A stretch of DNA of 64,000 nt. Origin: Sphingomonas gei. Its GTDB lineage: Bacteria; Pseudomonadota; Alphaproteobacteria; Sphingomonadales; Sphingomonadaceae. The position numbers and the translations under genes were made by a program. The notes below the pieces were generated by a model, which was not told where the DNA came from, searched no databases, and saw only the letters and a program-made list of their open reading frames with translations. The DNA lies in assembly GCF_004792685.1 (NCBI RefSeq), contig NZ_SRXT01000005.1, positions 1 to 64,000 on the forward strand, read 5' to 3'. Positions 25,572 through 33,893 of the stretch are shown one piece after another. How positions within the stretch are numbered: position 1 is the first letter of the stretch; each line of letters begins with the position of its first letter.

Positions 25572-27665
25572 ATGCCATCGAGCTTCGCCACCCGCCGCAC
25601 GATGCTGAAATCGCTGATGGCGAGCGGCGCAATGATCGCCGCGCCGACCACGGGCGCCAGGGCCTGGGCCGCCGCGCCGAAGGGCGTTCGCATTTCGGAC
25701 GGCACGCTGACGATCGATTTCGACGCGGCAATGCAATCGCGCGTGTCGTACGCGGGCAAGCCGGTGACCTCATCCGCCGCGGGCGCTGCATTGCTGACCG
25801 GCGGCGGCGCGATCGATCGCTTCCTGCTGCTCGATCATGCCGAGACGGCGGCCGCCAAAGGGCCGCATGGCCCAGGCCGCCAGCACCGGATCCGCGCCAC
25901 TGCCGGGGGCAAGCTCGAACTCGATCTGCGCGTCACTTTATTCGATCGCTATCCCGGACTGGCGCTGTACGAGGCCGGCTTCCGCAACACCGGGTCCACG
26001 CCGATCCCGGTCGCCGGCTGGCGGCTCGCCACCCACGATCTGCTCGCCAGGCCCGAAGGCGCCTGGACCTTCGCCGGCGCGTCGCATCCCGATCGGCGCG
26101 ACTGGGTGCAGCGCGTCAAGCCGGGGTTCGACCAGCGCAACTTCATGGGAATGAACAGCTCGGATTATGGCGGCGGCACCCCGGTGTCGGTGGTCTGGCG
26201 CCGCGATGTCGGCCTCGCGGTCGGGCATGTCGAGACCGTGCCGCGGCTGGTCTCGCTGCCGGTCACTGCGCAGCCGGGCGGAACGCGTGTCGGGATTTCG
26301 GGTGACGAACAGACGGTGCTCGCCCCCGGCGCGACACTGAAGCTGCCGGCCACCTTCCTGATGGCGCACACCGGCGATCATTTCCGTCCTCTCGACGCCT
26401 ATCGCCGGATCATGGCCGAGCGCGGGCTGGCGGCGCCGGCGGCGATCCCCGAATCGAGCTACGCGCCGATCTGGTGCGCCTGGGGCTATGAGCGCAATTT
26501 CACCACCGAGCAGGTCTATGGGACCTTGCCCAAGGCCAAGGCGCTCGGCTTCGAATGGGCAGTGCTCGACGACGGCTGGCAGACCTCGGAGGGCGACTGG
26601 AAAGTCGATCGCACCAAATTCCCGCGCGGCGATGCCGACATGAAGGCCTTTGCCGACCGCATCAAGGCGGATGGCATGCGCCCGCGGCTGTGGCTGGCGC
26701 CGCTCGCGGTCGACCCGGGCACCGATCTGCTGCGCGATCATCCCGACATGCTGCTGCTCGATCGCAGCGGCGCGCGGCAGACGGTGACCTGGTGGGACGC
26801 CTTTACCTTGTGCCCCGCCTATCCGCCGGTGATCGACTATCACCGCGCGCTGGTGCGCCGGATTATCGGCGACTGGGGCTATGACGGGCTCAAGCTCGAC
26901 GGCCAGCATCTCAACGCCGTCGCGCCTTGCTACAATCCCGCTCACAACCATGGCCGGCCCGAGGAATCGTTCGAGAAGCTCCAGGATTTCTGGAAGGCGA
27001 TCTACGACGAGGCATTGTCGATCAATCCGGAAGCGGTCGTCGAGATCTGCCCGTGCGGCGACAGCTTCGCGTTTCACAACATCCCGGCAATGAACAACAC
27101 CCCTGCGTCGGACCCGACCTCGTCGTGGCAGGTTCGCTCGAAGGGCAAGACCTTCAAGGCGCTGATGGGGCCGTCGGCGCCCTATGCCGGCGACCATGTC
27201 GAGCTCAGCGACGGGCGCAACGACTTCGCCTCGACCTATGGCATCGGCGCGATCCCCTCGACCAAATTCACCTGGCCGGCGGACACCACCCGTCCGACCG
27301 ACAAGCTGCCGCCCGGCGGCTATGTGCTGACGCCGCAAAAGGAAGCGCTCTGGCGCAAGTGGATCGACCTGTATCGCGCCAACATGCTGTCCAAGGGCGA
27401 GTATCTCGGCGGGCTCTACGACATCGGCTTCGACAAGCCCGAGGGCCATGCGATCGAGAAGGACGGCGCGCTGCACTACGCCTTCTATGCCGACAAATGG
27501 GACGGGCCGATCGCGCTGCGCGGACTCGGCGAGGGGCGCTATACGCTGACCGACGGCTTCACCGGCGCTGCGCTCGGCACCGCGAGCCGCGGCGGCACAC
27601 TCCGCGCGTCGTTCGAGCATTTCCTGCTGGTCCGCGCCACGCCGGCGGCGGGAAGCGCAGCATGA
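25572..27665 (+). CDS. Exported GH36-type alpha-galactosidase or related glycosidase
   Basis: A 697-residue glycosidase with an N-terminal twin-Arg-containing signal (RRTMLKSLMASGAMIAAPTT), so Tat export is plausible. After a beta-sandwich domain comes a barrel with APIWCAWGYERNFT, FEWAVLDDGWQTSEGDWKVD and LWLAPLAVDP. The nucleophile is Asp443 in YDGLKLDGQHLN, and a probable acid/base Asp514 lies in ASDPTSSWQVR after the CxCG loop ICPCGDSFAFHN. This is the clan GH-D layout of GH36 melibiases; that family also contains alpha-N-acetylgalactosaminidases. It opens the plus-strand run GH36, EamA transporter, AgaZ, AgaS, kinase. Confidence 0.88.
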   Translation: MPSSFATRRTMLKSLMASGAMIAAPTTGARAWAAAPKGVRISDGTLTIDFDAAMQSRVSYAGKPVTSSAAGAALLTGGGAIDRFLLLDHAETAAAKGPHGPGRQHRIRATAGGKLELDLRVTLFDRYPGLALYEAGFRNTGSTPIPVAGWRLATHDLLARPEGAWTFAGASHPDRRDWVQRVKPGFDQRNFMGMNSSDYGGGTPVSVVWRRDVGLAVGHVETVPRLVSLPVTAQPGGTRVGISGDEQTVLAPGATLKLPATFLMAHTGDHFRPLDAYRRIMAERGLAAPAAIPESSYAPIWCAWGYERNFTTEQVYGTLPKAKALGFEWAVLDDGWQTSEGDWKVDRTKFPRGDADMKAFADRIKADGMRPRLWLAPLAVDPGTDLLRDHPDMLLLDRSGARQTVTWWDAFTLCPAYPPVIDYHRALVRRIIGDWGYDGLKLDGQHLNAVAPCYNPAHNHGRPEESFEKLQDFWKAIYDEALSINPEAVVEICPCGDSFAFHNIPAMNNTPASDPTSSWQVRSKGKTFKALMGPSAPYAGDHVELSDGRNDFASTYGIGAIPSTKFTWPADTTRPTDKLPPGGYVLTPQKEALWRKWIDLYRANMLSKGEYLGGLYDIGFDKPEGHAIEKDGALHYAFYADKWDGPIALRGLGEGRYTLTDGFTGAALGTASRGGTLRASFEHFLLVRATPAAGSAA

Positions 27666-28573
27666 GCGGCGCGATCTCGAGCCGCGCCTGGCTCGTCAAT
27701 GCGCTGATCACCGTCGTCCTGTGGGGCATCTGGGGCGCGTTTTCCGGGCTGTCGCCGCAGAACGGCTTTCCCGAGACCCTGGTCTATTGCGTGTGGGCGC
27801 TGACGATGATCCCGCCCGCTCTGGTGGTGCTGGCGCAGGTCGGGTGGAGGTTCGACCGTTCGCCCAAGGCGATCGGCTACGGCCTCGCGATCGGCCTGCT
27901 CGGCGCGGGCGGCCAGATGCTGCTGTTCTACGCCGTCGCGCGCGGGCCTGCCTATCTGATCTTCCCGGTGATCTCGCTGTCGCCGGTCGTGACGATCGCG
28001 CTGTCGGCGCTGCTGATGGGCGAGCGGACCGGCCGGCTCGGCGCGATCGGGATCGTGCTGGCCCTGCTCGCGCTGCCGACCTTCGATTTCGCGCCGGGCA
28101 GCGCCGGCGGGTCGTCGCTGACCTGGCTGATACCGGCGCTGATCGTGATGCTCTGCTGGGGCCTCCAGGCCTATTTCATGAAGGCGGCCAACCACGTCAC
28201 GTCGGCGGAGAGCATCTTCGTCTACATGATGCTCTCCGGGCTGGTGCTGGTTCCGGTTGCGTGGGCGATGACCGACTTTGCCAAGCCGATCAATTGGGGT
28301 CTGAGCGGTCCGGGGCTCGCGGTGCTCATCCAGATGCTCAACGCGATCGGTGCGCTGACCCTGGTCTTCGCGTTTCGCTACGGCAAGGCAATCATCGTCG
28401 CGCCGCTCGCCAATGCCGGCGCGCCGCTTGCCACTGCGTTGCTCTCGCTCGTCATCCTCGGCGTAGTGCCCGGTCCGCTCAAGACGCTCGGCATTGTGCT
28501 GGCGCTGGTGGCGTCGCTGCTGCTCGCGATCGAGCCCGATGCCGAAGACAAGCAAGCCACCGAAACCGCGTAG
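27662..28573 (+). CDS. EamA/DMT-superfamily inner-membrane transporter
   Basis: A 303-residue protein with about ten hydrophobic segments in two similar halves, the fold of the drug/metabolite transporter superfamily (for example WLVNALITVVLWGIWGAFSG at the start and LGIVLALVASLLLAIEP at the end). Each half ends in the usual pattern of a short charged loop and an alternating Gly/Ala helix. Its ATG overlaps the GH36 stop (ATGA), and an AgaZ-type gene follows, so it is most likely the inner-membrane carrier for the sugar released by the glycosidases. DMT members that carry sugars (RhaT, GRP families) support this but do not prove it. Confidence 0.85.
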   Translation: MSGAISSRAWLVNALITVVLWGIWGAFSGLSPQNGFPETLVYCVWALTMIPPALVVLAQVGWRFDRSPKAIGYGLAIGLLGAGGQMLLFYAVARGPAYLIFPVISLSPVVTIALSALLMGERTGRLGAIGIVLALLALPTFDFAPGSAGGSSLTWLIPALIVMLCWGLQAYFMKAANHVTSAESIFVYMMLSGLVLVPVAWAMTDFAKPINWGLSGPGLAVLIQMLNAIGALTLVFAFRYGKAIIVAPLANAGAPLATALLSLVILGVVPGPLKTLGIVLALVASLLLAIEPDAEDKQATETA

Positions 28574-28604
28574 TTTCGTTATATTGCGCTTTATTGTGTT
28601 TCGC
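28574..28604. promoter_or_regulatory. Operator candidate upstream of the AgaZ-type gene
   Basis: TTTCGTT at 28574-28580 and a second GTTTCGC at 28598-28604, about 24 bases apart, in the short AT-rich gap between the transporter stop and the AgaZ-type start. This suggests an internal, separately repressed promoter for the catabolic genes. Confidence 0.5.
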
Positions 28605-28641
28605 GGCGGACAGCGTTATCATCCGTCCGGAAGGAGCTGAA

Positions 28642-29925
28642 GTGGATTTGATTCGAGATATCGTGCTGCGGCACAAAGCGGGTGAACCGGTCGGGGTCAC
28701 GTCGGTCTGCTCCGCGCATCCGCTGGTGATCGAAGCGACGTTCCGGCATGCGCTGCGCACCCGCCAGCCGATCGTGCTGATCGAGGCGACGTCGAACCAG
28801 GTCAACCAGGATGGCGGCTATACCGGCATGGTGCCCGCCGACTTCCGGAGCTTCGTGGAAGCGATCTCCACCAAGGCAGGATTTCCGCTAGACCGGTTGG
28901 TGCTGGGCGGCGATCATCTCGGCCCCAATGCCTGGACCGCGCTTCCTGCCGCGCAGGCGATGGACAAGGCCGAGATCATGGTCGCCGACTATGTCCGCGC
29001 CGGCTTCGGCAAGATCCATCTCGATTGCTCGATGAGCTGTGCCGACGATCCGGTGCCTCTGCCCGAGCGCACGATCGCCGAGCGCGCGGCGCGGCTGTGC
29101 CGGGCGGCCGAGGACGCCTTCACGGGCGATGCCGCCGACGCGCCGGTCTATGTGATCGGCACCGAAGTGCCGGTGCCGGGCGGCGCGGCGGAGGATTTGG
29201 ACGAACTGGCGCTGACCACGCCCGACGCGGCGATCGCGACGGTCGACATGCACCGCGCCTTGTTCGGCGACCTCGGCCTCGCCGATGCGTGGGAGCGCGT
29301 GATCGCGACGGTGGTGCAGCCGGGAGTCGAGTTCGATCATGACAAGGTGGTCGATTATCGCCCCGAGCGCGCCGTCGCGCTCAGCCGCGCGATCGAGCCG
29401 GTCAATCACCTCGTGTTCGAAGCGCATTCGACCGATTATCAGACCGCGGAAGCACTCGCCGCCTTGGTGCGCGATCACTTCGCCATCCTCAAAGTGGGTC
29501 CCGGCGTCACCTTCGCGTTGCGCGAGGCCTTGTGGGCGCTCGACGCGATCGAGGCGGAAACCGTGGCGCCGGGCAACCGCGCCAATCTTCGGGAGGTTAC
29601 CCTCGAACGCATGCGCGCTGAGCCGAAGAACTGGGCCAAATATTATCACGCCAGCGGCGAGGCGCTGACCCAGCAGCTGCAATACAGCCTGTCGGACCGC
29701 GTCCGCTATTACTGGCCCGATCCCGAAATCGCCGCAGCCCAGGAATGGTTGTTCGCCAATCTGCGCGACACGCCGCCGTCGCTGCCGCTGATCAGCCAAT
29801 ATTTGCCTCTGGCCTATGCCGCATTGCGGTCCGGCCAGGCCAATCTCGACCCTGCCGAGCTCGTCATCGCCCATGTCGGCGCGACGCTCGATGCCTATCA
29901 CGGAGCTTGCTATCCTCATGCCTGA
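28642..29925 (+). CDS. AgaZ/GatZ-family protein (tagatose-bisphosphate aldolase non-catalytic subunit or tagatose-6-phosphate kinase)
   Basis: A 427-residue protein with the full length and motifs of the GatZ/KbaZ/AgaZ family: GVTSVCSAHPLVIEATF, IEATSNQVNQDGGYTGM, LGGDHLGPNAW, IHLDCSMSCADDP, YVIGTEVPVPGG and FEAHSTDYQ. The GTG start at 28642 has a strong AAGGAG five bases upstream; the open frame further left only overlaps the transporter gene. In enterics this protein stabilises the tagatose-1,6-bisphosphate aldolase (GatY/KbaY); in the Shewanella N-acetylgalactosamine pathway the AgaZ name was, as I recall, assigned to a tagatose-6-phosphate kinase. No catalytic Y subunit is encoded in this window. 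Confidence 0.9.
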   Translation: MDLIRDIVLRHKAGEPVGVTSVCSAHPLVIEATFRHALRTRQPIVLIEATSNQVNQDGGYTGMVPADFRSFVEAISTKAGFPLDRLVLGGDHLGPNAWTALPAAQAMDKAEIMVADYVRAGFGKIHLDCSMSCADDPVPLPERTIAERAARLCRAAEDAFTGDAADAPVYVIGTEVPVPGGAAEDLDELALTTPDAAIATVDMHRALFGDLGLADAWERVIATVVQPGVEFDHDKVVDYRPERAVALSRAIEPVNHLVFEAHSTDYQTAEALAALVRDHFAILKVGPGVTFALREALWALDAIEAETVAPGNRANLREVTLERMRAEPKNWAKYYHASGEALTQQLQYSLSDRVRYYWPDPEIAAAQEWLFANLRDTPPSLPLISQYLPLAYAALRSGQANLDPAELVIAHVGATLDAYHGACYPHA

Positions 29926-31060
29926 CACTCTCCTCGCGACGGACAATGGAGATTTCGACACCGTGCCCTGGACGCGACGCGAGATCGAACAGCAGCCTGA
30001 AACCCTGCAGGCGACGCAGACTTTGCTCGCCGCAGACCGCACCGGGATCGAGGCGTTCGTCGCGCCCTTGCTGGCGCGGCCGGACCTGCGCATCGTGCTG
30101 ACCGGCGCGGGCACGTCGGCCTTTGCCGGCGAGTGCCTGGCGCCATGGCTGTCGAAGCTGCTCGATCGCTGTGTCGAGGCGGTTGCGACGACCGACATCG
30201 TCAGCGCGCCGCTGCAGAATCTGCGCCGCGAAACGCCGACCTTGCTGGTGTCGTTCGGCCGCTCGGGCAGCAGCCCGGAAAGCGTCGCCGCGGTCGATCT
30301 GGTCGATGCCCATGTCGACGAGGCCTACCACCTCGTCATAACCTGCAATGCCGAGGGCGATCTCGCGCAACGCAGCAACGCCAACACCAAGGTGGTCATT
30401 CTGCCCGAGGCGACGCATGATCGCGGCTTCGCGATGACCTCGAGCTTCAGCGCGATGATGCTCGCGGCGCTGTCGATCCTCGGCGGGATCGAGGCGCTCG
30501 ACGCGCGCGCGTCGGCGATCGCGGCTGCGGTGAGCGACTCGATCGCTCGCGCCGAGCCGGTCATCGAGCGGCTCGCCCGTCGTAACTTCAAGCGCGTCGC
30601 CTATCTGGGCAGCGGCGTGTTCCAGGGGCTGGCGCGCGAGGCGGCGCTCAAGATGATGGAGCTGAGCGACGGCGCGGTCGTCACGTGCTTCGACAGCGCG
30701 CTCGGCTTCCGCCACGGCCCCAAGACGATCGTCAATTCGGAGACGCTGGTCGTCGTGTTCGTCGCCAACGATCCGCTCACCCGGCTCTACGATCTCGACA
30801 TCATCGAGGAACTGCGCGGAGACGCGCGCTGCGGCGAAGTCGTGGTGATATCGGCGCAGCCGGCCGACGGTGCCGAGATCACGATCGCGGGGATGACGCA
30901 GGCGGCCGATGTCGACCTGCTGTTCCCGTTCGTCGTCCCGGCGCAATTGCTGGGTCTGCGCGTCTCCGAGCTGCTCGGCCTGACTCCCGACCGTCCCAAT
31001 GCGAGCGGCACGGTCAACCGCGTCGTCCAGGGCGTGCGGATCCACGCGACGCCCGCATGA
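29918..31060 (+). CDS. agaS: AgaS-type SIS-domain sugar-phosphate isomerase/deaminase
   Basis: A 380-residue protein with two sugar-isomerase (SIS) domains: the first includes RIVLTGAGTSAFAGECLAPW and LVSFGRSGSSPESV, the second AYLGSGVFQGLAREAALKM and DSALGFRHGPKTIVN. This is the layout of AgaS and the GlmS isomerase half. Known AgaS proteins convert galactosamine-6-phosphate to tagatose-6-phosphate with release of ammonia. The ATG at 29918 overlaps the AgaZ-type stop by 8 bases, and the stop overlaps the kinase start (ATGA), so three catabolic genes are tightly coupled. The presence of AgaS is the main reason to propose an amino-galactose substrate for the locus. Confidence 0.9.
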   Translation: MPDTLLATDNGDFDTVPWTRREIEQQPETLQATQTLLAADRTGIEAFVAPLLARPDLRIVLTGAGTSAFAGECLAPWLSKLLDRCVEAVATTDIVSAPLQNLRRETPTLLVSFGRSGSSPESVAAVDLVDAHVDEAYHLVITCNAEGDLAQRSNANTKVVILPEATHDRGFAMTSSFSAMMLAALSILGGIEALDARASAIAAAVSDSIARAEPVIERLARRNFKRVAYLGSGVFQGLAREAALKMMELSDGAVVTCFDSALGFRHGPKTIVNSETLVVVFVANDPLTRLYDLDIIEELRGDARCGEVVVISAQPADGAEITIAGMTQAADVDLLFPFVVPAQLLGLRVSELLGLTPDRPNASGTVNRVVQGVRIHATPA

Positions 31061-32031
31061 CGGCGTATTTCCTCGGCGTCGACGGCGGCGGCACCAAGAC
31101 CGAATTCGTCTGCATGGATGGCTCGGGCGAAATCGTCGCCCGCGCACTGACCGGGACGACCTATCATCTCGAAGTCGGCGCCGAGGAAGCGGTGCGCCGG
31201 CTGGGCGAGGGTCTGGGCGCGGTATGCGGGGAGCTGGGCATCGCCCCCGCCGCGCTCGACTACGCCTTTTTCGGATTGCCGGCGTATGGCGAGGACAGCG
31301 AAGTCGATCCGCAGTTGCACGCCGCCTGCGCGCGGCTGCTCGGGCATGATCGCTTCGCCTGCGGCAACGACATGGTATGCGGCTGGGCCGGCTCGCTCGG
31401 CTGTGAGGACGGGATCAACATCGTCGCCGGCACCGGGTCGATCGGCTATGGCGAGCGCCAGGGCGTCGGTGCGCGCGTCGGCGGCTGGGGCGAAATATTC
31501 GGCGACGAGGGCTCGGCGCACTGGATCGCGATCCAGGGGCTCGCATTGTTCTCGCGGATGAGCGACGGCCGCGCACCCAAGGGCCCGTTCCACGATCGGG
31601 TGACCGAAGCGTTTACGCTGCGCAGTGACCTCGAATTGTGCGAGCATATCATGGGCCGGCACGGCATGGCGCGCGGCGAGATCGCCCGTCTGGCCAATCT
31701 CGTCTCGCAGGCGGCCGGGGAGGGCGACCTTGCCGCGCGCGCCATACTGCAGGCCGCGGCCGGCGAGCTGCTCGAGCTGGCGACCGCGCTGCGGAGCCGG
31801 CTCGGCTTTCCCGAAGACGTGTCGGTTCCGATATCCTGGTCGGGCGGGGTATTGTCGCAGCAGCAGTTCGTCCGCGAGGCATTCGTCGAACTGCTCGATC
31901 GCACCGGGCTGTTCACACCCGTCGAGCCCCGGCATCCGCCCGGTTATGGCGCGGCTTTATACGCCCGCCGCCTGGCCGCACTCGATCACTCGACGATCGT
32001 AGTGAGCGGCTTGCCTTTCTCCAGCACATAG
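31057..32031 (+). CDS. BadF/BadG-type sugar kinase (N-acetylhexosamine kinase-like)
   Basis: A 324-residue ATPase of the BadF/BadG/BcrA/BcrD fold, to which the eukaryotic N-acetylglucosamine kinase belongs. The phosphate-1 loop FLGVDGGGTKTEFV is at the N-terminus, FACGNDMVCGWAG and NIVAGTGSIGYG carry the catalytic Asp region and phosphate-2 loop, and VGGWGEIFGDEGSAHWIA is the family hallmark. The ATG overlaps the AgaS stop. In this setting it probably phosphorylates N-acetylgalactosamine or galactosamine after import (AgaK-like role, inferred). Its 3' end overlaps the convergent cupin gene by 46 bases. Confidence 0.9.
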   Translation: MTAYFLGVDGGGTKTEFVCMDGSGEIVARALTGTTYHLEVGAEEAVRRLGEGLGAVCGELGIAPAALDYAFFGLPAYGEDSEVDPQLHAACARLLGHDRFACGNDMVCGWAGSLGCEDGINIVAGTGSIGYGERQGVGARVGGWGEIFGDEGSAHWIAIQGLALFSRMSDGRAPKGPFHDRVTEAFTLRSDLELCEHIMGRHGMARGEIARLANLVSQAAGEGDLAARAILQAAAGELLELATALRSRLGFPEDVSVPISWSGGVLSQQQFVREAFVELLDRTGLFTPVEPRHPPGYGAALYARRLAALDHSTIVVSGLPFSST

Positions 32032-32384
32032 GTCGCCAGCTCGGCGGCCTTTACACTGCCCAGGTTGCGCGCGGCGTGAATCGTTCCGGCAGGAACGAAC
32101 AGCACCTCGCCCGCCTTGAGCGCGACAGACTTGCCGGCGATTTCATATTCGAGCGATCCTTCGAGGACATAGATGATCTCCTCGCCTGGATGCCTGTGGC
32201 GCGGGAAGGTGGCGCCCGGGGCGAAGTCCACCCGCGCCTGCAGCACCTCGCGCCCCGGCACGCCGAGATCGTGGCGCTGCAGGTCGGTGCGAGTCGTGCC
32301 GGCAGGGCGCGCCTGCGGGAGAGGCGACGCGCTCCCCAGCGCGACCAAGGCAAGTGTCGCGAAAGCCGAAGGAAGCGCGTGCAT
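31986..32384 (-). CDS. Exported cupin-domain protein
   Basis: A 132-residue single-domain cupin with a signal peptide (MHALPSAFATLALVALGSAS). Cupin motif 1 is GATFPRHRHPGEEIIYVLEG, with the two His and Glu metal ligands; motif 2 is AGEVLFVPAGTIHAARN. A strong GAGGAGGA site lies before the ATG at 32384. The gene starts 11 bases after the epoxide-hydrolase-like stop, so the two are co-transcribed. Substrate unknown. Confidence 0.88.
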   Translation of the reverse strand: MHALPSAFATLALVALGSASPLPQARPAGTTRTDLQRHDLGVPGREVLQARVDFAPGATFPRHRHPGEEIIYVLEGSLEYEIAGKSVALKAGEVLFVPAGTIHAARNLGSVKAAELATYVLEKGKPLTTIVE

Positions 32385-32395
32385 GGTGTTCCTCC

Positions 32396-33679
32396 TCAAT
32401 GCCGAAGCGAGCGGAAGCCCGAGCGGACCTCTTGCGCAAAGAGCTCGGGCTGCTCCCACGCCGCGAAATGACCGCCCTTGGGAAGGCGGTTATAGTGGAT
32501 CAGCTGGGGGAAGCTGCGCTCGGCCCAGCTGCGCGGCACCTGATAGAGCTCGTCGGGGAACGCACTGACCGCGACCGGCACGGTCACTCCCTGCGGCGCG
32601 AAGAAGGGCAGCTTATTCTCCCAATATAGCCGCGCCGAGGAGACCCCGGTGGCGGTGAGCCAGTAGAGCGTGATGTTGTCGAGCACATCGTCGGGCGTCA
32701 GGCCTTCTTCCAATCCGTCGAAAACCCGCGCGATGAGCTCGTAGCTGCGCGCATCATGATCAAGGATCCAGGCGGCAAGCCCGACCGGCGAATCCTCGAT
32801 CGCGTACAGGGTCTGCGGCCGGTTGGTCATTTCCTGCGCGTAAGCCAGCCCCGTCTTGAAGAAGAAAGCGAGCTGGTCGAAAGCGCGCTTCTCGTCCGCG
32901 GAAAGATTGGCAGGGGGCGGACCCGACTGCAGCGCCTGGAAGATCTCGGGCGGCACCGCCGACGGCATGTTCAAGTGGATGCCGCGGACCTGGGTGGGGA
33001 ACAGTACCGCCAATTGCTCGGTCACCGGATCGCCCCAGTCCCCGCCCGAGGCGACGAACTCGGCATAGCCCAGCCGGCGCATCAATTCGGTCCAGGCGCG
33101 CGCGATCCGCACCGGATCCCAGCCGAGTTCGGTGGGCTTGCCGGAGAATCCGTAGCCGGGCAGCGACGGAATGACGATATCGAACGCGTCCGCGGCGCTG
33201 CCGCCAAATGCCGTCGGATTAATCAGCGGATCGATGATCTTCAGCTCCTCGACCACCGATCCCGGCCAGCCATGCGTGACGATCAGCGGAAGCGCGCCGG
33301 CTTCCGGCGATTTGACGTGGATGAAGTGGATGTCGACTCCGTCGATGTTGGTCACGAACATCGGCAGCGCGTTGAGCCGCGCCTCGAACGCGCGCCAGTC
33401 ATGATGGTTCGCCCAATAATCGGCGAGCTTGCGCATCGTCGCGAGCTGCACGCCCTGCGTCCCATCGGCCACCAGCTCCTTGCTCGGCCACCGCGTCGCT
33501 TCGATCCGCCGCTTGAGATCGGCCAGTTCCTCGTCGGAGGCATGGTATTCGAACGGCCAGATCGACACCGGATCGGAAGGCGCGACGATCAGCATCTCGG
33601 TCATGGGATCGCCGATGGGCGATGGCTGGGCCCGGGCGATGTCGGGCTGCGGCGGAGCGGTGGTTCCTGATTGCGTCAT
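32396..33679 (-). CDS. Epoxide-hydrolase-like alpha/beta hydrolase
   Basis: A 427-residue alpha/beta hydrolase with the N-terminal epoxide hydrolase domain (WPFEYHASDEELADLKRRIE, WPSKELVADGTQGV). The oxyanion motif HGWPGS is at 136-141, the nucleophile Asp214 lies in SGGDWGD, the lid holds Tyr residues, and the catalytic His lies in LPKGGHFAAWEQP, a pattern typical of the family. GAGGAG precedes the ATG at 33679; an in-frame upstream ATG exists but is less well supported. It shares a transcript with the cupin gene. The epoxide substrate is unknown, and members of this family are often annotated without proof of activity. Confidence 0.9.
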   Translation of the reverse strand: MTQSGTTAPPQPDIARAQPSPIGDPMTEMLIVAPSDPVSIWPFEYHASDEELADLKRRIEATRWPSKELVADGTQGVQLATMRKLADYWANHHDWRAFEARLNALPMFVTNIDGVDIHFIHVKSPEAGALPLIVTHGWPGSVVEELKIIDPLINPTAFGGSAADAFDIVIPSLPGYGFSGKPTELGWDPVRIARAWTELMRRLGYAEFVASGGDWGDPVTEQLAVLFPTQVRGIHLNMPSAVPPEIFQALQSGPPPANLSADEKRAFDQLAFFFKTGLAYAQEMTNRPQTLYAIEDSPVGLAAWILDHDARSYELIARVFDGLEEGLTPDDVLDNITLYWLTATGVSSARLYWENKLPFFAPQGVTVPVAVSAFPDELYQVPRSWAERSFPQLIHYNRLPKGGHFAAWEQPELFAQEVRSGFRSLRH

Positions 33680-33893
33680 GATCGTCTCCTCGTCCGAGAC
33701 GCGGGCGTCATGCATTCTCGCGCCGGACTGCAAGAGGTGCCGACCGTCAGGATCGGCGCTGCTGTCTCGCGCGGGAGTCGAAAAAGCGGGGCCTATCCGC
33801 CTCGCCGAAGATGCGACTCGATCGCGAAGGCAGCGGCACTTTGCGGCATCGGAAGGCGCTTGTCATCCCGGCCGATCGAACGATGGCGCCCGC

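Noticed and set aside
24326..25759. Longer start for the amidohydrolase at 25759
   Set aside because: It would run through the palindromic operator and the start of the divergent GH36 gene; the start at 25432 has both a signal peptide and a ribosome binding site.
30685..31056. N-terminal extension of the kinase frame
   Set aside because: This part is the AgaS gene read in another frame; the kinase starts at the ATGA overlap with the standard phosphate loop right after it.
33680..33893. Possible small gene between thyA and the epoxide-hydrolase-like gene
   Set aside because: Frames on both strands lack a start signal and any family resemblance; I see only an ordinary promoter-containing gap.
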